Assembly: GCA_913045135.1 (NCBI GenBank)
Contig: CAJWQD010000001.1
Coordinates: 1-64,000 of the forward strand
Reading direction: 5' to 3'
DNA: 64,000 nucleotides
Source: an uncultured Flammeovirgaceae bacterium
Lineage (GTDB): Bacteria; Bacteroidota; Bacteroidia; Cytophagales; Cyclobacteriaceae
Shown: positions 25,475 through 33,883 of the stretch, in pieces
Numbering within the stretch: the first letter of the stretch is position 1
Layout: every line of letters begins with the position of its first letter
Notes under the pieces: model-generated
Database searches by the model: none
What the model was told of the DNA's origin: nothing
The model's input: only the letters and a program-made list of their open reading frames with translations
Position numbers and translations under genes: made by a program

Positions 25475-26122
25475 GCATGAATTCTAAAAAAGAAAGTATA
25501 AGTAAGTTACTCATAAAAGATATCACAATTCTGGAGAGAATCTTAATATCATTTAGAGGGCTTTATAGGTGCAAAACCCATCACCTCTTGGTATTATATA
25601 CAACTTGAATCTCTTTAACGCTCTTAAAAATTTAAGATTAAAGCATCCTTAAGCAACGGTCTTCATTATTTATCATCAAACTACTGAGTAAATCTTTTAA
25701 AATTTTTATTGAATATCAATCAAATAAGAATAAAAAAGAATTTAAATTGATATTTTATCTGGACAACCTACCTAGAATGAGTAGATATTTAAATTTGCTT
25801 AAAATTCTTTTGAAATTTTAAATGAAAGTATGCTCGTTGAACTATTCACGAAATTTCGGATCTCCTTAATTCTGTCCACTGGATTTCAAAGCATCCTATT
25901 AAGATTGATGAAATTTATTTCAACCGAACTTATCAAATTAAATAATATTCATTTAAGAGAAAACATTGAACGAAATACCTCTTATAATTACGCCTATCAA
26001 AATTATAATTGGCAAGCTTCCGGGAAAAATCATAGTACCAGTGCCAAATCAACGATGTTAATTTAATTACAAAAAAAGTAGAGGTGATTTCATCATCTTC
26101 ATGAAATATTATCAAAAAACCA
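25475..26122. other. 648-bp intergenic region without a recognised gene
   Basis: AT-rich. A 78-codon plus-strand frame at 25830-26066 and shorter pieces in other frames (for example a LIITPIKIIIGKLPGK-like stretch near 25980-26050) are faintly protein-like and could be relics. None matches a family I know. No RNA gene or repeat was seen. Confidence 0.35.
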
Positions 26123-28996
26123 ATGGGATATAGACAATTTGAAAGATTATCATATTTTGCTAAAAAAAATGATCTATTGTCCGAATTTAAATTATATCTG
26201 TCTGCCAATAAAATAAGGCTAAAGCTAATTCTTTTCATTCCATTTTTGCTATTTGGTTTGGGTATGATAAGAGCCCAAGAGATGCCAAAATTGTCACACG
26301 AGCAAGTATGGGTTGATAGTCTCATAACCACCTTGAGCATTCGAGATCAAATAGCCCAATCTTTCATGGCTGCCGCGTACACGCACAATGACAAACCAAA
26401 TGCAGACCTGATCGACTTAATCCAAGATATTGGTATTGGTGGCATAATTTTCATGCAAGGAAATCCCGACAACCAAATCAAGGTCAACGCGATATACCAA
26501 GAAAAATCTAAAATTCCATTACTGATGGCTACAGATGCTGAATGGGGACTCAATATGAGATTATCTCAGACGACTTCTTTCCCATATCAAATGGCACTAG
26601 GAGCCCTAAAAGATGATAACCTTATTTATCAAATGGGATTTGAAATCGGACTTCAAATGCGCAAAATGGGTCTTCATATTAATTTTGCTCCAGTGGTGGA
26701 TGTCAATAATAATCCTCTCAACCCTGTCATTAACTATCGCTCCTTCGGAGAAAATCGCATACGCGTGAGTCAAAAGTCAATTGCTTACATGAAAGGTCTT
26801 CAAGCAGCTAAAATTATGGCCGTGGCAAAACATTTTCCCGGTCATGGTGATACCCAAACGGATTCACATTACGGTTTACCCATAATTAAGCACAATAGAT
26901 CTCGATTGGACAGCGTTGAACTCTATCCTTTTCAAAAACTTATCCAAGAAAATGTTGACGGTATCATGATGGCACACATAAATGTCCCTGCTTTAGATCC
27001 TAAACCTAAACAACCTTCCACCTTATCTAAAAAAATAGTAACCGATCTTTTAAAGGTAGAAATGGGTTTTAATGGATTGATCTTTACCGATGCAATGAAT
27101 ATGAAAGGGGTTACAGAAGGATATGACATAGGTCAACCTGAATTGATGGCTTACCTAGCAGGAAATGATATCATAGAATTTTCTTTAAATATTAGAGAAT
27201 CGATCGTACGAATTGAAGAGGCGATCAAATCGGGAAGTCTAACTAGCGATCAAATCGAAATAAAGTGCAGACGTATTTTACATCAAAAGTACAAACTTGG
27301 ACTACACAAAAAGTCATTTCAAAAATCTGAAAGTCTGATCCAAGATATTAACAATCAAACAGCAAGAGACTTAAATAATGCTTTAGTCAAAGCTTCTTTA
27401 ACGGTACTAAAAAGAAAATTCTTAGGATTATCAATGGAAGGTAAAATCGCTACTTTAGCAATCCATGCCGATACCATCGCTCCTTTTCAAAAAGAAGCAG
27501 TCCGATTGGGATTCAAAAAACATTTTTATCTTTCTAAACAAGCAACCCAAGAGCAAATCAATGAGACTAAAACAGCACTGAATGATTTCGAACATATCTA
27601 CCTCGGGGTCATCCAGTCAAGTCCCCGTCCTTATGGTCAAATGAAAGTATCAAATGAAAATTTAACATATATCAACGATCTGGCAAAAGATCCTCGTGTA
27701 ATGATCGCCTGGTTTGGAAACCCTTATAGTTTGAACCAATTTAATGGTATTCATCGAGCCTCCGATTTAGTCATAGGATACCAAAATAGTCCGACGACTC
27801 AATCTGCCATGACACAGCTTTTTTTGGGAAATGGCAGGGCATCAGGAACCCTACCTGTTACAATCAACCAGTATTTTAAATTGGGTGACGGTATTGTCAC
27901 TCATAAAAATCCTGAGGTAGGGGCAACAAAATTATTCACTTACCTGCCCCTTTTACAGGATAAAAAGGTGGGACTGGTAGTCAATCAAACTTCTACTATT
28001 GGATCTCGACATTTAGTTGACACTTTATTGAGTTTGGGTATTCAAATAACAAAAATTTTTGCCCCTGAACATGGATTCAGAGGTGATTTGCATGATGGAG
28101 CCACCATCTACGACAATATTGACCAGGCAACAGGGCTACCTATCATTTCAATTTATGGTAAAGTTAAAAAACCGAGTACGGAACAATTAAAAGATGTTGA
28201 CATCCTTCTTTTTGATATTCAAGATGTCGGTGCTCGCTTTTACACTTTCATAAGTACGCTACATAATGTTATGGAAGCGGCAGCAGAAAATAATAAAAAA
28301 ATGATCGTTCTCGACCGACCTAATCCCAACGGAGACTATGTGGATGGTCCTGTGTTGAAACCTACATTTAAATCCTTTATAGGTATGCACCCATTACCAA
28401 TTGTACATGGTCTCACAGTTGGTGAGCTAGCAAAAATGATCAATGGCGAAAGATGGCTTAAGGAAGGGCAAAAATGTGAGCTTAAAGTGATCAAAATAAA
28501 AAATTATTCACATGACATTCCTTGGGACTTAAAAATTCCCCCTTCACCCAATCTTCCCAATAATCAGGCAATAAGGTGGTATCCGTCACTTTGCCTTTTC
28601 GAAGCTACGGTTGTGAGTGTAGGAAGAGGTACTGATGCCCCTTTTCAACAATTGGGTGCTCCCCAAATAAATAGTGATTTTAATTTCACTCCCAAATCTA
28701 TCAAAGGAATGTCATTATATCCAAAACACCTCAACACTATATGCTATGGAGAAGATCTCAGAGGTATTGAGCCCATACCAAAATTCAACCTCTCTCTACT
28801 CATTAAGTACTATCATTTAATCGATATAGGCCCCGATTTTTTCAACAGGAAAAAGACATTTAATCAGCTCGCGGGTAATGATGTCTTAATGCAGCAAATA
28901 ATCTTGGGTTTAAGTGAGGAAGAAATCCAAGTGAGTTGGGCTAAAGATTTGGCTGAGTACAGAAGCTTACGAAAAAAGTATTTACTTTATGACTGA
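26123..28996 (+). CDS. Bifunctional GH3 beta-N-acetylglucosaminidase (NagZ-like) fused to NamZ/DUF1343 exo-N-acetylmuramidase
   Basis: A 957-residue two-enzyme protein. A signal or anchor helix lies at about 33-50 (LILFIPFLLFGLGMIRAQ). The GH3 domain spans about 55-400: KHFPGHGDT (236-244) with the NagZ-type Asp-His loop (DTQTDSH), and nucleophile Asp323 in TDAMNMKG. A GH3 C-terminal domain continues to about 590. From about 600 to the end is DUF1343, characterised elsewhere as NamZ (GH171): LVVNQTS, APEHGFRGDLHDGA (Glu649), LLFDIQDVGARFYTF (Asp698, Asp701) and PIVHGLTVGELA. Both catalytic sets look intact. Together the halves would strip GlcNAc and MurNAc alternately from glycan ends. An AmpD-like amidase gene converges on it. 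The true start may be a few codons inside. Confidence 0.9.
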   Translation: MGYRQFERLSYFAKKNDLLSEFKLYLSANKIRLKLILFIPFLLFGLGMIRAQEMPKLSHEQVWVDSLITTLSIRDQIAQSFMAAAYTHNDKPNADLIDLIQDIGIGGIIFMQGNPDNQIKVNAIYQEKSKIPLLMATDAEWGLNMRLSQTTSFPYQMALGALKDDNLIYQMGFEIGLQMRKMGLHINFAPVVDVNNNPLNPVINYRSFGENRIRVSQKSIAYMKGLQAAKIMAVAKHFPGHGDTQTDSHYGLPIIKHNRSRLDSVELYPFQKLIQENVDGIMMAHINVPALDPKPKQPSTLSKKIVTDLLKVEMGFNGLIFTDAMNMKGVTEGYDIGQPELMAYLAGNDIIEFSLNIRESIVRIEEAIKSGSLTSDQIEIKCRRILHQKYKLGLHKKSFQKSESLIQDINNQTARDLNNALVKASLTVLKRKFLGLSMEGKIATLAIHADTIAPFQKEAVRLGFKKHFYLSKQATQEQINETKTALNDFEHIYLGVIQSSPRPYGQMKVSNENLTYINDLAKDPRVMIAWFGNPYSLNQFNGIHRASDLVIGYQNSPTTQSAMTQLFLGNGRASGTLPVTINQYFKLGDGIVTHKNPEVGATKLFTYLPLLQDKKVGLVVNQTSTIGSRHLVDTLLSLGIQITKIFAPEHGFRGDLHDGATIYDNIDQATGLPIISIYGKVKKPSTEQLKDVDILLFDIQDVGARFYTFISTLHNVMEAAAENNKKMIVLDRPNPNGDYVDGPVLKPTFKSFIGMHPLPIVHGLTVGELAKMINGERWLKEGQKCELKVIKIKNYSHDIPWDLKIPPSPNLPNNQAIRWYPSLCLFEATVVSVGRGTDAPFQQLGAPQINSDFNFTPKSIKGMSLYPKHLNTICYGEDLRGIEPIPKFNLSLLIKYYHLIDIGPDFFNRKKTFNQLAGNDVLMQQIILGLSEEEIQVSWAKDLAEYRSLRKKYLLYD

Positions 28997-29019
28997 TTTT
29001 AGACGTATCAAGATTAAGC

Positions 29020-29035
29020 ATATATGGCCATATAT
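29020..29035. repeat. 16-bp perfect palindrome between convergent genes
   Basis: ATATATGGCCATATAT, without a loop, in the 74-base gap between the GH3-NamZ gene and the amidase gene. It is followed by AAAA. It could form part of a bidirectional terminator or be a protein-binding site; the lack of a loop makes a hairpin less efficient. Confidence 0.4.
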
Positions 29036-29070
29036 AAAACGGAAAATATAAATTTTAATATTCTTTTTAA

Positions 29071-29700
29071 TCAATTTATTTGCTTTCTTATGGCTTCCAT
29101 GAACTCAATACCAGGATCTACTTTTTCAGTGCGATATCCTGCATCTTTTTCAAGCCACAAAGGATGCCCCACAAAATCCTGATACTCATAATGCCCAATG
29201 ACAAATTTTATGGGGTGTTTTTTCTTAAGATAATTAATCAATATCACATTAGATTCTAATTGAGCGGGAGTGAGTTTTCCATCCACTCCAGGTCCTACAT
29301 TTTCGATCCCTATAGCACAATGATTCAATCCAATTACATGACGCGCCATAGTCGTCTCAGGCATCAATCTATAAATAGTTCCATCAGTATCTACCAAAAA
29401 ATGTGAGGATACATTCAGTGCGCCTGCAGATTGAATGTCAGATCGAGTATTTGGTAAAGTACTGGGATTAAAAGTATTAAAGGTCGCCTCCATAGTAGGA
29501 ATTGCAGTCCAATGTACCACTACCATACGGGGCAAAATAGTAGGGTTTTCTTGAACAATCCCATAATGTGATTCCAAATACTCAAGGGTCAATTTAATAC
29601 GCTGCTCATCGAAAGATATCGGTCGATCTATGATTTTTGGAAGAGATGGATCAAGGCAATAAAAGTATTTCGTTATTAATAAAAACAAAACTATTTGCAT
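29071..29700 (-). CDS. N-acetylmuramoyl-L-alanine amidase, AmpD/Amidase_2 type
   Basis: A 209-residue zinc amidase that removes stem peptides from MurNAc. A hydrophobic N-terminus (MQIVLFLLITKYFYC) suggests export or membrane attachment. Zinc ligands are visible as the His of MVVVHWTA, the His of VIGHYEYQDF and the Asp of RTEKVDPG. Substrate-groove sequences SSHFLVDTDGTIYRLMPE and HCAIGIENVG are typical of Amidase_2. It is convergent with the GH3-NamZ fusion, so the two envelope enzymes sit side by side. Whether it acts on the polymer or on released muropeptides cannot be told from sequence. Confidence 0.9.
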   Translation of the reverse strand: MQIVLFLLITKYFYCLDPSLPKIIDRPISFDEQRIKLTLEYLESHYGIVQENPTILPRMVVVHWTAIPTMEATFNTFNPSTLPNTRSDIQSAGALNVSSHFLVDTDGTIYRLMPETTMARHVIGLNHCAIGIENVGPGVDGKLTPAQLESNVILINYLKKKHPIKFVIGHYEYQDFVGHPLWLEKDAGYRTEKVDPGIEFMEAIRKQIN

Positions 29701-30134
29701 TAGGTTGAAAATCTAGTATATCTATTAATTAAATTTACCAAAAATATTAATTCAGTCCTCTTTATTTACTTGAAATTCAATCCTTATACGACTAATATTC
29801 CTGTTGTAAATATTTTCAATGAGGCAAAGGATTAGCTATTTACCAATATAATATTGAACGCAAATCCCCCTGGCAGAACCTCCCATTCTTGCAGTAAGAT
29901 TACAAGTACTTTTTAGTTTAAATAAAAGCCAACTATCAATGAAGAATTGATAAAGTAGTCTTACAATTATTATCTATAGATTAAACCTGTTCAAATCACA
30001 ACTGACCTAAAAAGTTTTAGGAAAATACCTATTTTGAAGTTCCCAAAGAGCTCAAAACTCGCTTTTGTAAACACAGTTGATCAGATGGTCCTTGTTCCAA
30101 ATTAGCGATATTGAGAGTCGAAATACAAAAAAAA
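29701..30134. other. 434-bp intergenic region
   Basis: Stops in all frames on both strands. No tRNA, repeat or recognisable gene relic was found. It holds the amidase promoter on the minus strand and the 3' flank of the next gene. Confidence 0.4.
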
Positions 30135-30503
30135 TCATTTGTTGTCATGGGTATTTTTCATCTCTACGTGTAGAGCCTTAGCGAGCCTCGGGAACAACTC
30201 AAAAACCCGTTTCAAAGCATGTATGTTTCTTATTTTTAATTCAAAAAGGTCGCCATCTTCATCTTGCCAAGAAATCGTCATGATAGCGTTGCGGACCTCT
30301 ATAGGATGGTGATGCGTAATTTGCTTCACCAACTCATAAGAGTTCAATAAGACCTCTTCACAATTAATCGCCTCTTGCGGGATTCCATTACTTAATTGTA
30401 TATATCTCGTATTTCCTCGATTGAAAACACGTAAATAATGATACTGATCATCTAAACTTCTGTTTCGTAACTTAATCTTATAGTAACCAGGTTGAATTTT
30501 CAT
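30135..30503 (-). CDS. Hypothetical protein, 122 residues, behind a double palindrome
   Basis: Not recognised. The sequence is soluble and charged, begins MKIQPGYYKIKLRNRS, has several beta strands (YHYLRVFNRGNTRYIQL) and ends with an amphipathic helical segment (KIRNIHALKRVFELFPRLAK). There is no obvious helix-turn-helix, signal or membrane span. The start codon is one base from a 39-bp perfect palindrome, so expression is probably tightly controlled by a DNA-binding protein. Codon use matches the Bacteroidota part. It may be a partner or target of a regulator encoded elsewhere. Confidence 0.6.
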   Translation of the reverse strand: MKIQPGYYKIKLRNRSLDDQYHYLRVFNRGNTRYIQLSNGIPQEAINCEEVLLNSYELVKQITHHHPIEVRNAIMTISWQDEDGDLFELKIRNIHALKRVFELFPRLAKALHVEMKNTHDNK

Positions 30504-30504
30504 T

Positions 30505-30543
30505 ATACTAATATAATTAGTAAATTACTAATTATATTAGTAT
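30505..30543. promoter_or_regulatory. 39-bp perfect palindrome made of two tandem 17-bp operators
   Basis: Two copies of TACTAAT-N3-ATTAGTA (30506-30522 and 30526-30542) are separated by AAT. Each is itself a 7+7 inverted repeat, and together with flanking A/T they form an 18+3+18 perfect palindrome. The centres are 20 bases apart, about two helical turns, as expected for two dimers on one DNA face. The site ends one base upstream of the start codon at 30503 (minus strand). Confidence 0.65.
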
Positions 30544-30565
30544 TTAGATGTATTTTAGAATCTCA

Positions 30566-31204
30566 TTACAAAGGATTGAATTCAATAGAATAAATTCTTT
30601 GATTTACCTCATTAAAATACTTCAGCAAAGATGAAATATTTTGAAAAGATACTCCTTTTTGATCTATCAGTGATGCTACATATGAACCCTTGGTAAAGAA
30701 GTTATCTTGAAAATATAACTTAACGTCTCTTGGGTACTTCAATGGTTCAAGACCAATCATAACACTCCTCGAAAAATCAATTAATTCATTTTTCACTGCA
30801 GCTATAGGAATTATCCACCCAGCCTGACTTATTCCAGTTGCACCTAAAGATATATTTTCAAATCGGCTGACTTTAACAATTAAATTAATAGCTGATTTAG
30901 AATTCATGGCCAAAAGTTTTAGATTTAATCCAATTGCACTAATATTTGAGACATATTTAACTTCAGATTTACCAACTCCACGTTTATCAAATAAAAAAGC
31001 AGCAATTCCTTGATTTACAAATTCTTTTGCGATGGACGAATTTCTTTTTTGTAGTCCAGAACCAGAAACAAAAAAAATAGAAACAAAAGGTTTTTCTGGA
31101 AAACATATAGTCTCTTTTAAGTTAACCCCATTACTCTCAAATTTAATATTCTCTTCTGTAATTTTATCTAATGACTTAAAGAATGAATGGGATAGCAATG
31201 ACAA
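30566..31204 (-). pseudogene. Truncated alpha/beta hydrolase
   Basis: The 212-codon frame carries an alpha/beta hydrolase start: SIFFVSGSGLQKRNSS (oxyanion region), AAFLFDKRGVGKSE, and the nucleophile elbow GISQAGWIIPIAA. It stops before the acid and His parts of the triad, so about the last third is missing. The 5' end is also disturbed: an upstream ATG at about 31230 opens a signal-peptide-like MKKAFALLL in a different frame, which a single-base shift would join to this one. I infer a pseudogene with a 5' frameshift and 3' truncation. A short but expressed protein is less likely. Confidence 0.65.
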
Positions 31205-31261
31205 AGTAAAAGAGCAAAAGCCTTTTTCATAGGTCTTGAGTAAAAACCCTAATTAAAGGGA

Positions 31262-31426
31262 TTAATTTTCCGAATAATCAAATGTATTATATCCCATAGA
31301 TATTTCGCCATTATAAATACTCATTAGAGTGGGCATATTTCTTGCAGCTTTAGTTTTTTCACTTAAGGAAGTACCAATGCAGGATAGGTTTGTTTTAAGG
31401 TCATGAAAATAATATTGACCCCATAT
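31262..31426 (-). pseudogene. C-terminal remnant of an unidentified protein
   Basis: A 54-codon open frame without a start codon. It follows an in-frame TGA (31427-31429) and ends TAA. Its translation is clearly protein-like (for example YFHDLKTNLSCIGTSLSEKT and RNMPTLMSIYNGEISMGYNT). The frame upstream is broken. I could not assign a family. It sits in the 509-bp stretch between the hydrolase pseudogene and the amylase; the rest of that stretch (31205-31261 and 31427-31713) shows nothing recognisable. Confidence 0.45.
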
Positions 31427-31713
31427 TCACTTTAAACAAATGGAGTACTGAATTTGGATCTTTTGTGGTTAATGCATCTTACATCCCCACAGAAACATGA
31501 AAAAGATTTCATGTACTCTAGATAGGTATAATGTAATCATATCGATTGAATACAAGTAATATCATTTCATTCTCGGGCCACAGAAATAACATTGAAGGCA
31601 ACAGTAACAAAAAAAGTATTTTAGATTTGAATGACATTAAAACGCTTAAAAAATAAATTCTCACCAAGAATTATAAAGTTTAAGCTGGTTTAATCAACTC
31701 TATCAACACGAAT

Positions 31714-33585
31714 TTAAGATTTTTTAGTTAATTCAATAATCATGGCAGACAAGGGATCTAATTGGAGAGCTTTTGAAAAATTTATCATTTGATCTGAAAT
31801 AATATCTACACCTCGGTCATCTGATTTAATCATTTCTTCAAACCTGGAGAAATCTAGACCTTTCGATGTTTTGTTTTTATTCAAAATTACCATGACTTTA
31901 TCCTCTTCTGTATATCTAAAATATACATATATTCCTTCTTTTGGATTGTAATGCATCAATTTTCCTTTATGAATGACATCGCTACCTTTTCTCCAATTCA
32001 ATATTTTCTTCATATACTTCTGTGCTACTCGGCTGTCTACTTTCAATCCGTCTCCGGTAAAGGCATTGACTTTATCTCCTTCCCAGCCACCAGGGAAATC
32101 TGACCGTATCAATCCATGATCACCACTTCCTGGATTACTCATTAAAATTTCTGTTCCATAATAAAATTGCGGAATACCCCTAATGGTAGCATAATAAGCA
32201 ATCCCTAATTTAAATAAATCAAAATTTTCATGAACTTGTGTGAAAAACCGACTCATATCATGATTATCCGGGAATACGACTAGATTGTCTGGATTTGGAT
32301 ATATAAAATCCAAAGCCAGCATGGAATATGCATCCCTCCACATCTTTCCCTCATCATTTTCATTTAAAGATTGAATAAAGGCCGATTGTAGAGGAAAGTC
32401 CATAACACTAGGCAAGCAGGAAACGTGACCGGTACTGTTTTCCTTATCTTTTTGCCAGTGAGCAACAATGGCCGGTTGTGTAGCCCATTCTTCCCCTACT
32501 ACATTGAAGTAAGGATACTCATTTAACACACCACAAGACCATTCTTGCAAGTAATCCATATCCGGATAGGGATAGGTATCCATTCTAATACCCGTCAAAT
32601 CCGCATATTCAATCCACCAAATCGCATTTTGAAGTAAATAAGTAGCCATATAATGATTGCGCTGATTTAAATCTGGCATCGTAGGAACAAACCATCCATC
32701 CACAAATTCTTTCAAATCAATCTGAGATTTATAGGGATCCTGAACTACAGGTTTAGTATGGGTTGTAATATGATAAGCTCCATTTTTAAACTCCTCTTGG
32801 TAATTTACCCAATTGTCCATCGGAAAATCTTTCATCCACCAATGTTCTGAACCCGAGTGATTAATGATCATATCCATAATTATTCCCACACCCTTTTCCT
32901 TGGCCTGCCGAGAAAATTCTCTAAATTGTTCATTATTTCCATAACGCGGGTCCACTCTGTAAAAATCAGTTGTTGAATAGCCATGGTAAGAATAATGTGC
33001 CATATTATTTTCTAAAATGGGATTCAACCAAATCGCCGTGAATCCCATTTCATTTATATATTCCAGATGATCTAACATGCCCTTGATATCCCCTCCATGA
33101 CGACCCCCCTTGAGGCCTCGATTTAATTTTTCCTTTAATTCAGGCATTTCATCGTTAGATGGATCTCCATTGGCAAAGCGATCGGGTGTTATCAGATAGA
33201 GTACATCACTAGAATTAAATCCCTGACGAAGAGCTGAGTTTTCTCTTCTTTCTTTCAACTCATAAGCATATGTTTGAATCACATTTTTACCTCTGATAAA
33301 TTTGATTGCAAAAGTTCCCGGTTCAACATCATTAGCCAATTCAAGATCCAAAAACAAATAGTTTGGGTTATTAACTGGATTAGATTTCATTATAGAAACT
33401 CCAGGATAATCAATTCGTGGTTGGGATGTAGAAATATCTATCCCGTAAATCATCAACTGAAGTCGTTGGTTTACCATACCCGCCCACCAAAAAGGGGGCT
33501 CAATTCTACTCAGTTTTTGGGCACTGCTCGTCAAAGATGATAAAGCAAAAATGGAAAATAGTACTATATTTCGATAAAAAATCAT
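31714..33585 (-). CDS. Secreted neopullulanase/cyclomaltodextrinase-type alpha-amylase (GH13, SusA-like)
   Basis: Cleaves alpha-1,4 bonds of malto-oligosaccharides, pullulan or cyclodextrins. A signal peptide (NIVLFSIFALSSLTSSAQ) sends its 623 residues to the periplasm. An N-terminal cyclomaltodextrinase_N beta-sandwich (EPPFWWAGMVNQRLQLMIYG) precedes the GH13 barrel with its conserved regions: DMIINHSG, the nucleophile Asp in GIRMDTYPY, the acid/base Glu in VVGEEW and the Asp in FPDNHDMSR. A small C-terminal beta domain follows. The gene is divergent from a LacI-family regulator, a common arrangement for maltodextrin use. No SusC/SusD pair is present in the window. Confidence 0.93.
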   Translation of the reverse strand: MIFYRNIVLFSIFALSSLTSSAQKLSRIEPPFWWAGMVNQRLQLMIYGIDISTSQPRIDYPGVSIMKSNPVNNPNYLFLDLELANDVEPGTFAIKFIRGKNVIQTYAYELKERRENSALRQGFNSSDVLYLITPDRFANGDPSNDEMPELKEKLNRGLKGGRHGGDIKGMLDHLEYINEMGFTAIWLNPILENNMAHYSYHGYSTTDFYRVDPRYGNNEQFREFSRQAKEKGVGIIMDMIINHSGSEHWWMKDFPMDNWVNYQEEFKNGAYHITTHTKPVVQDPYKSQIDLKEFVDGWFVPTMPDLNQRNHYMATYLLQNAIWWIEYADLTGIRMDTYPYPDMDYLQEWSCGVLNEYPYFNVVGEEWATQPAIVAHWQKDKENSTGHVSCLPSVMDFPLQSAFIQSLNENDEGKMWRDAYSMLALDFIYPNPDNLVVFPDNHDMSRFFTQVHENFDLFKLGIAYYATIRGIPQFYYGTEILMSNPGSGDHGLIRSDFPGGWEGDKVNAFTGDGLKVDSRVAQKYMKKILNWRKGSDVIHKGKLMHYNPKEGIYVYFRYTEEDKVMVILNKNKTSKGLDFSRFEEMIKSDDRGVDIISDQMINFSKALQLDPLSAMIIELTKKS

Positions 33586-33767
33586 ACTAATAAATTAAAA
33601 ATTTTAAGAGAAAAATTAAGTATTATTATTATTTGTAACATAAATTTATAATAAATTCATGTGTTGATAATCACGCTTATTCATTTTTGTTGTCGCATCA
33701 GATTGTGTAATCACTCTTTTTGAATGGGTCAAATAAACTTCAATTTTTTTTGACAAAATAATTATTA

Positions 33768-33779
33768 TTAACGTGTTAA
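33768..33779. promoter_or_regulatory. Inverted repeat in the amylase-lacI divergent region
   Basis: TTAACGTGTTAA, a 5+5 inverted repeat with central GT, lies about 105 bases before the lacI start and 183 bases before the amylase start. LacI operators are palindromes with a CpG or similar centre, so it is a candidate. In such AT-rich DNA a repeat of this size can occur by chance. Confidence 0.3.
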
Positions 33780-33883
33780 GTATCTAAAAAATTAAATATT
33801 TTAGCTAAATGCGGTATAATTTTTGGATTTTAATTTTTTATTAATTGCACCTTATTCGACTATTTGGATAACTATAAATTTTA

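Noticed and set aside
25830-26066. 78-residue plus-strand frame as a gene
   Set aside because: No recognisable family, odd composition, and comparable protein-like strings occur in other frames of the same stretch.
25933-26340. 135-residue minus-strand frame
   Set aside because: Runs antisense over the start of the GH3-NamZ gene and has the composition of a shadow frame.
29985-30020. GTTCAAATC string suggesting a tRNA T-loop
   Set aside because: No pairing T-stem or acceptor stem around it.
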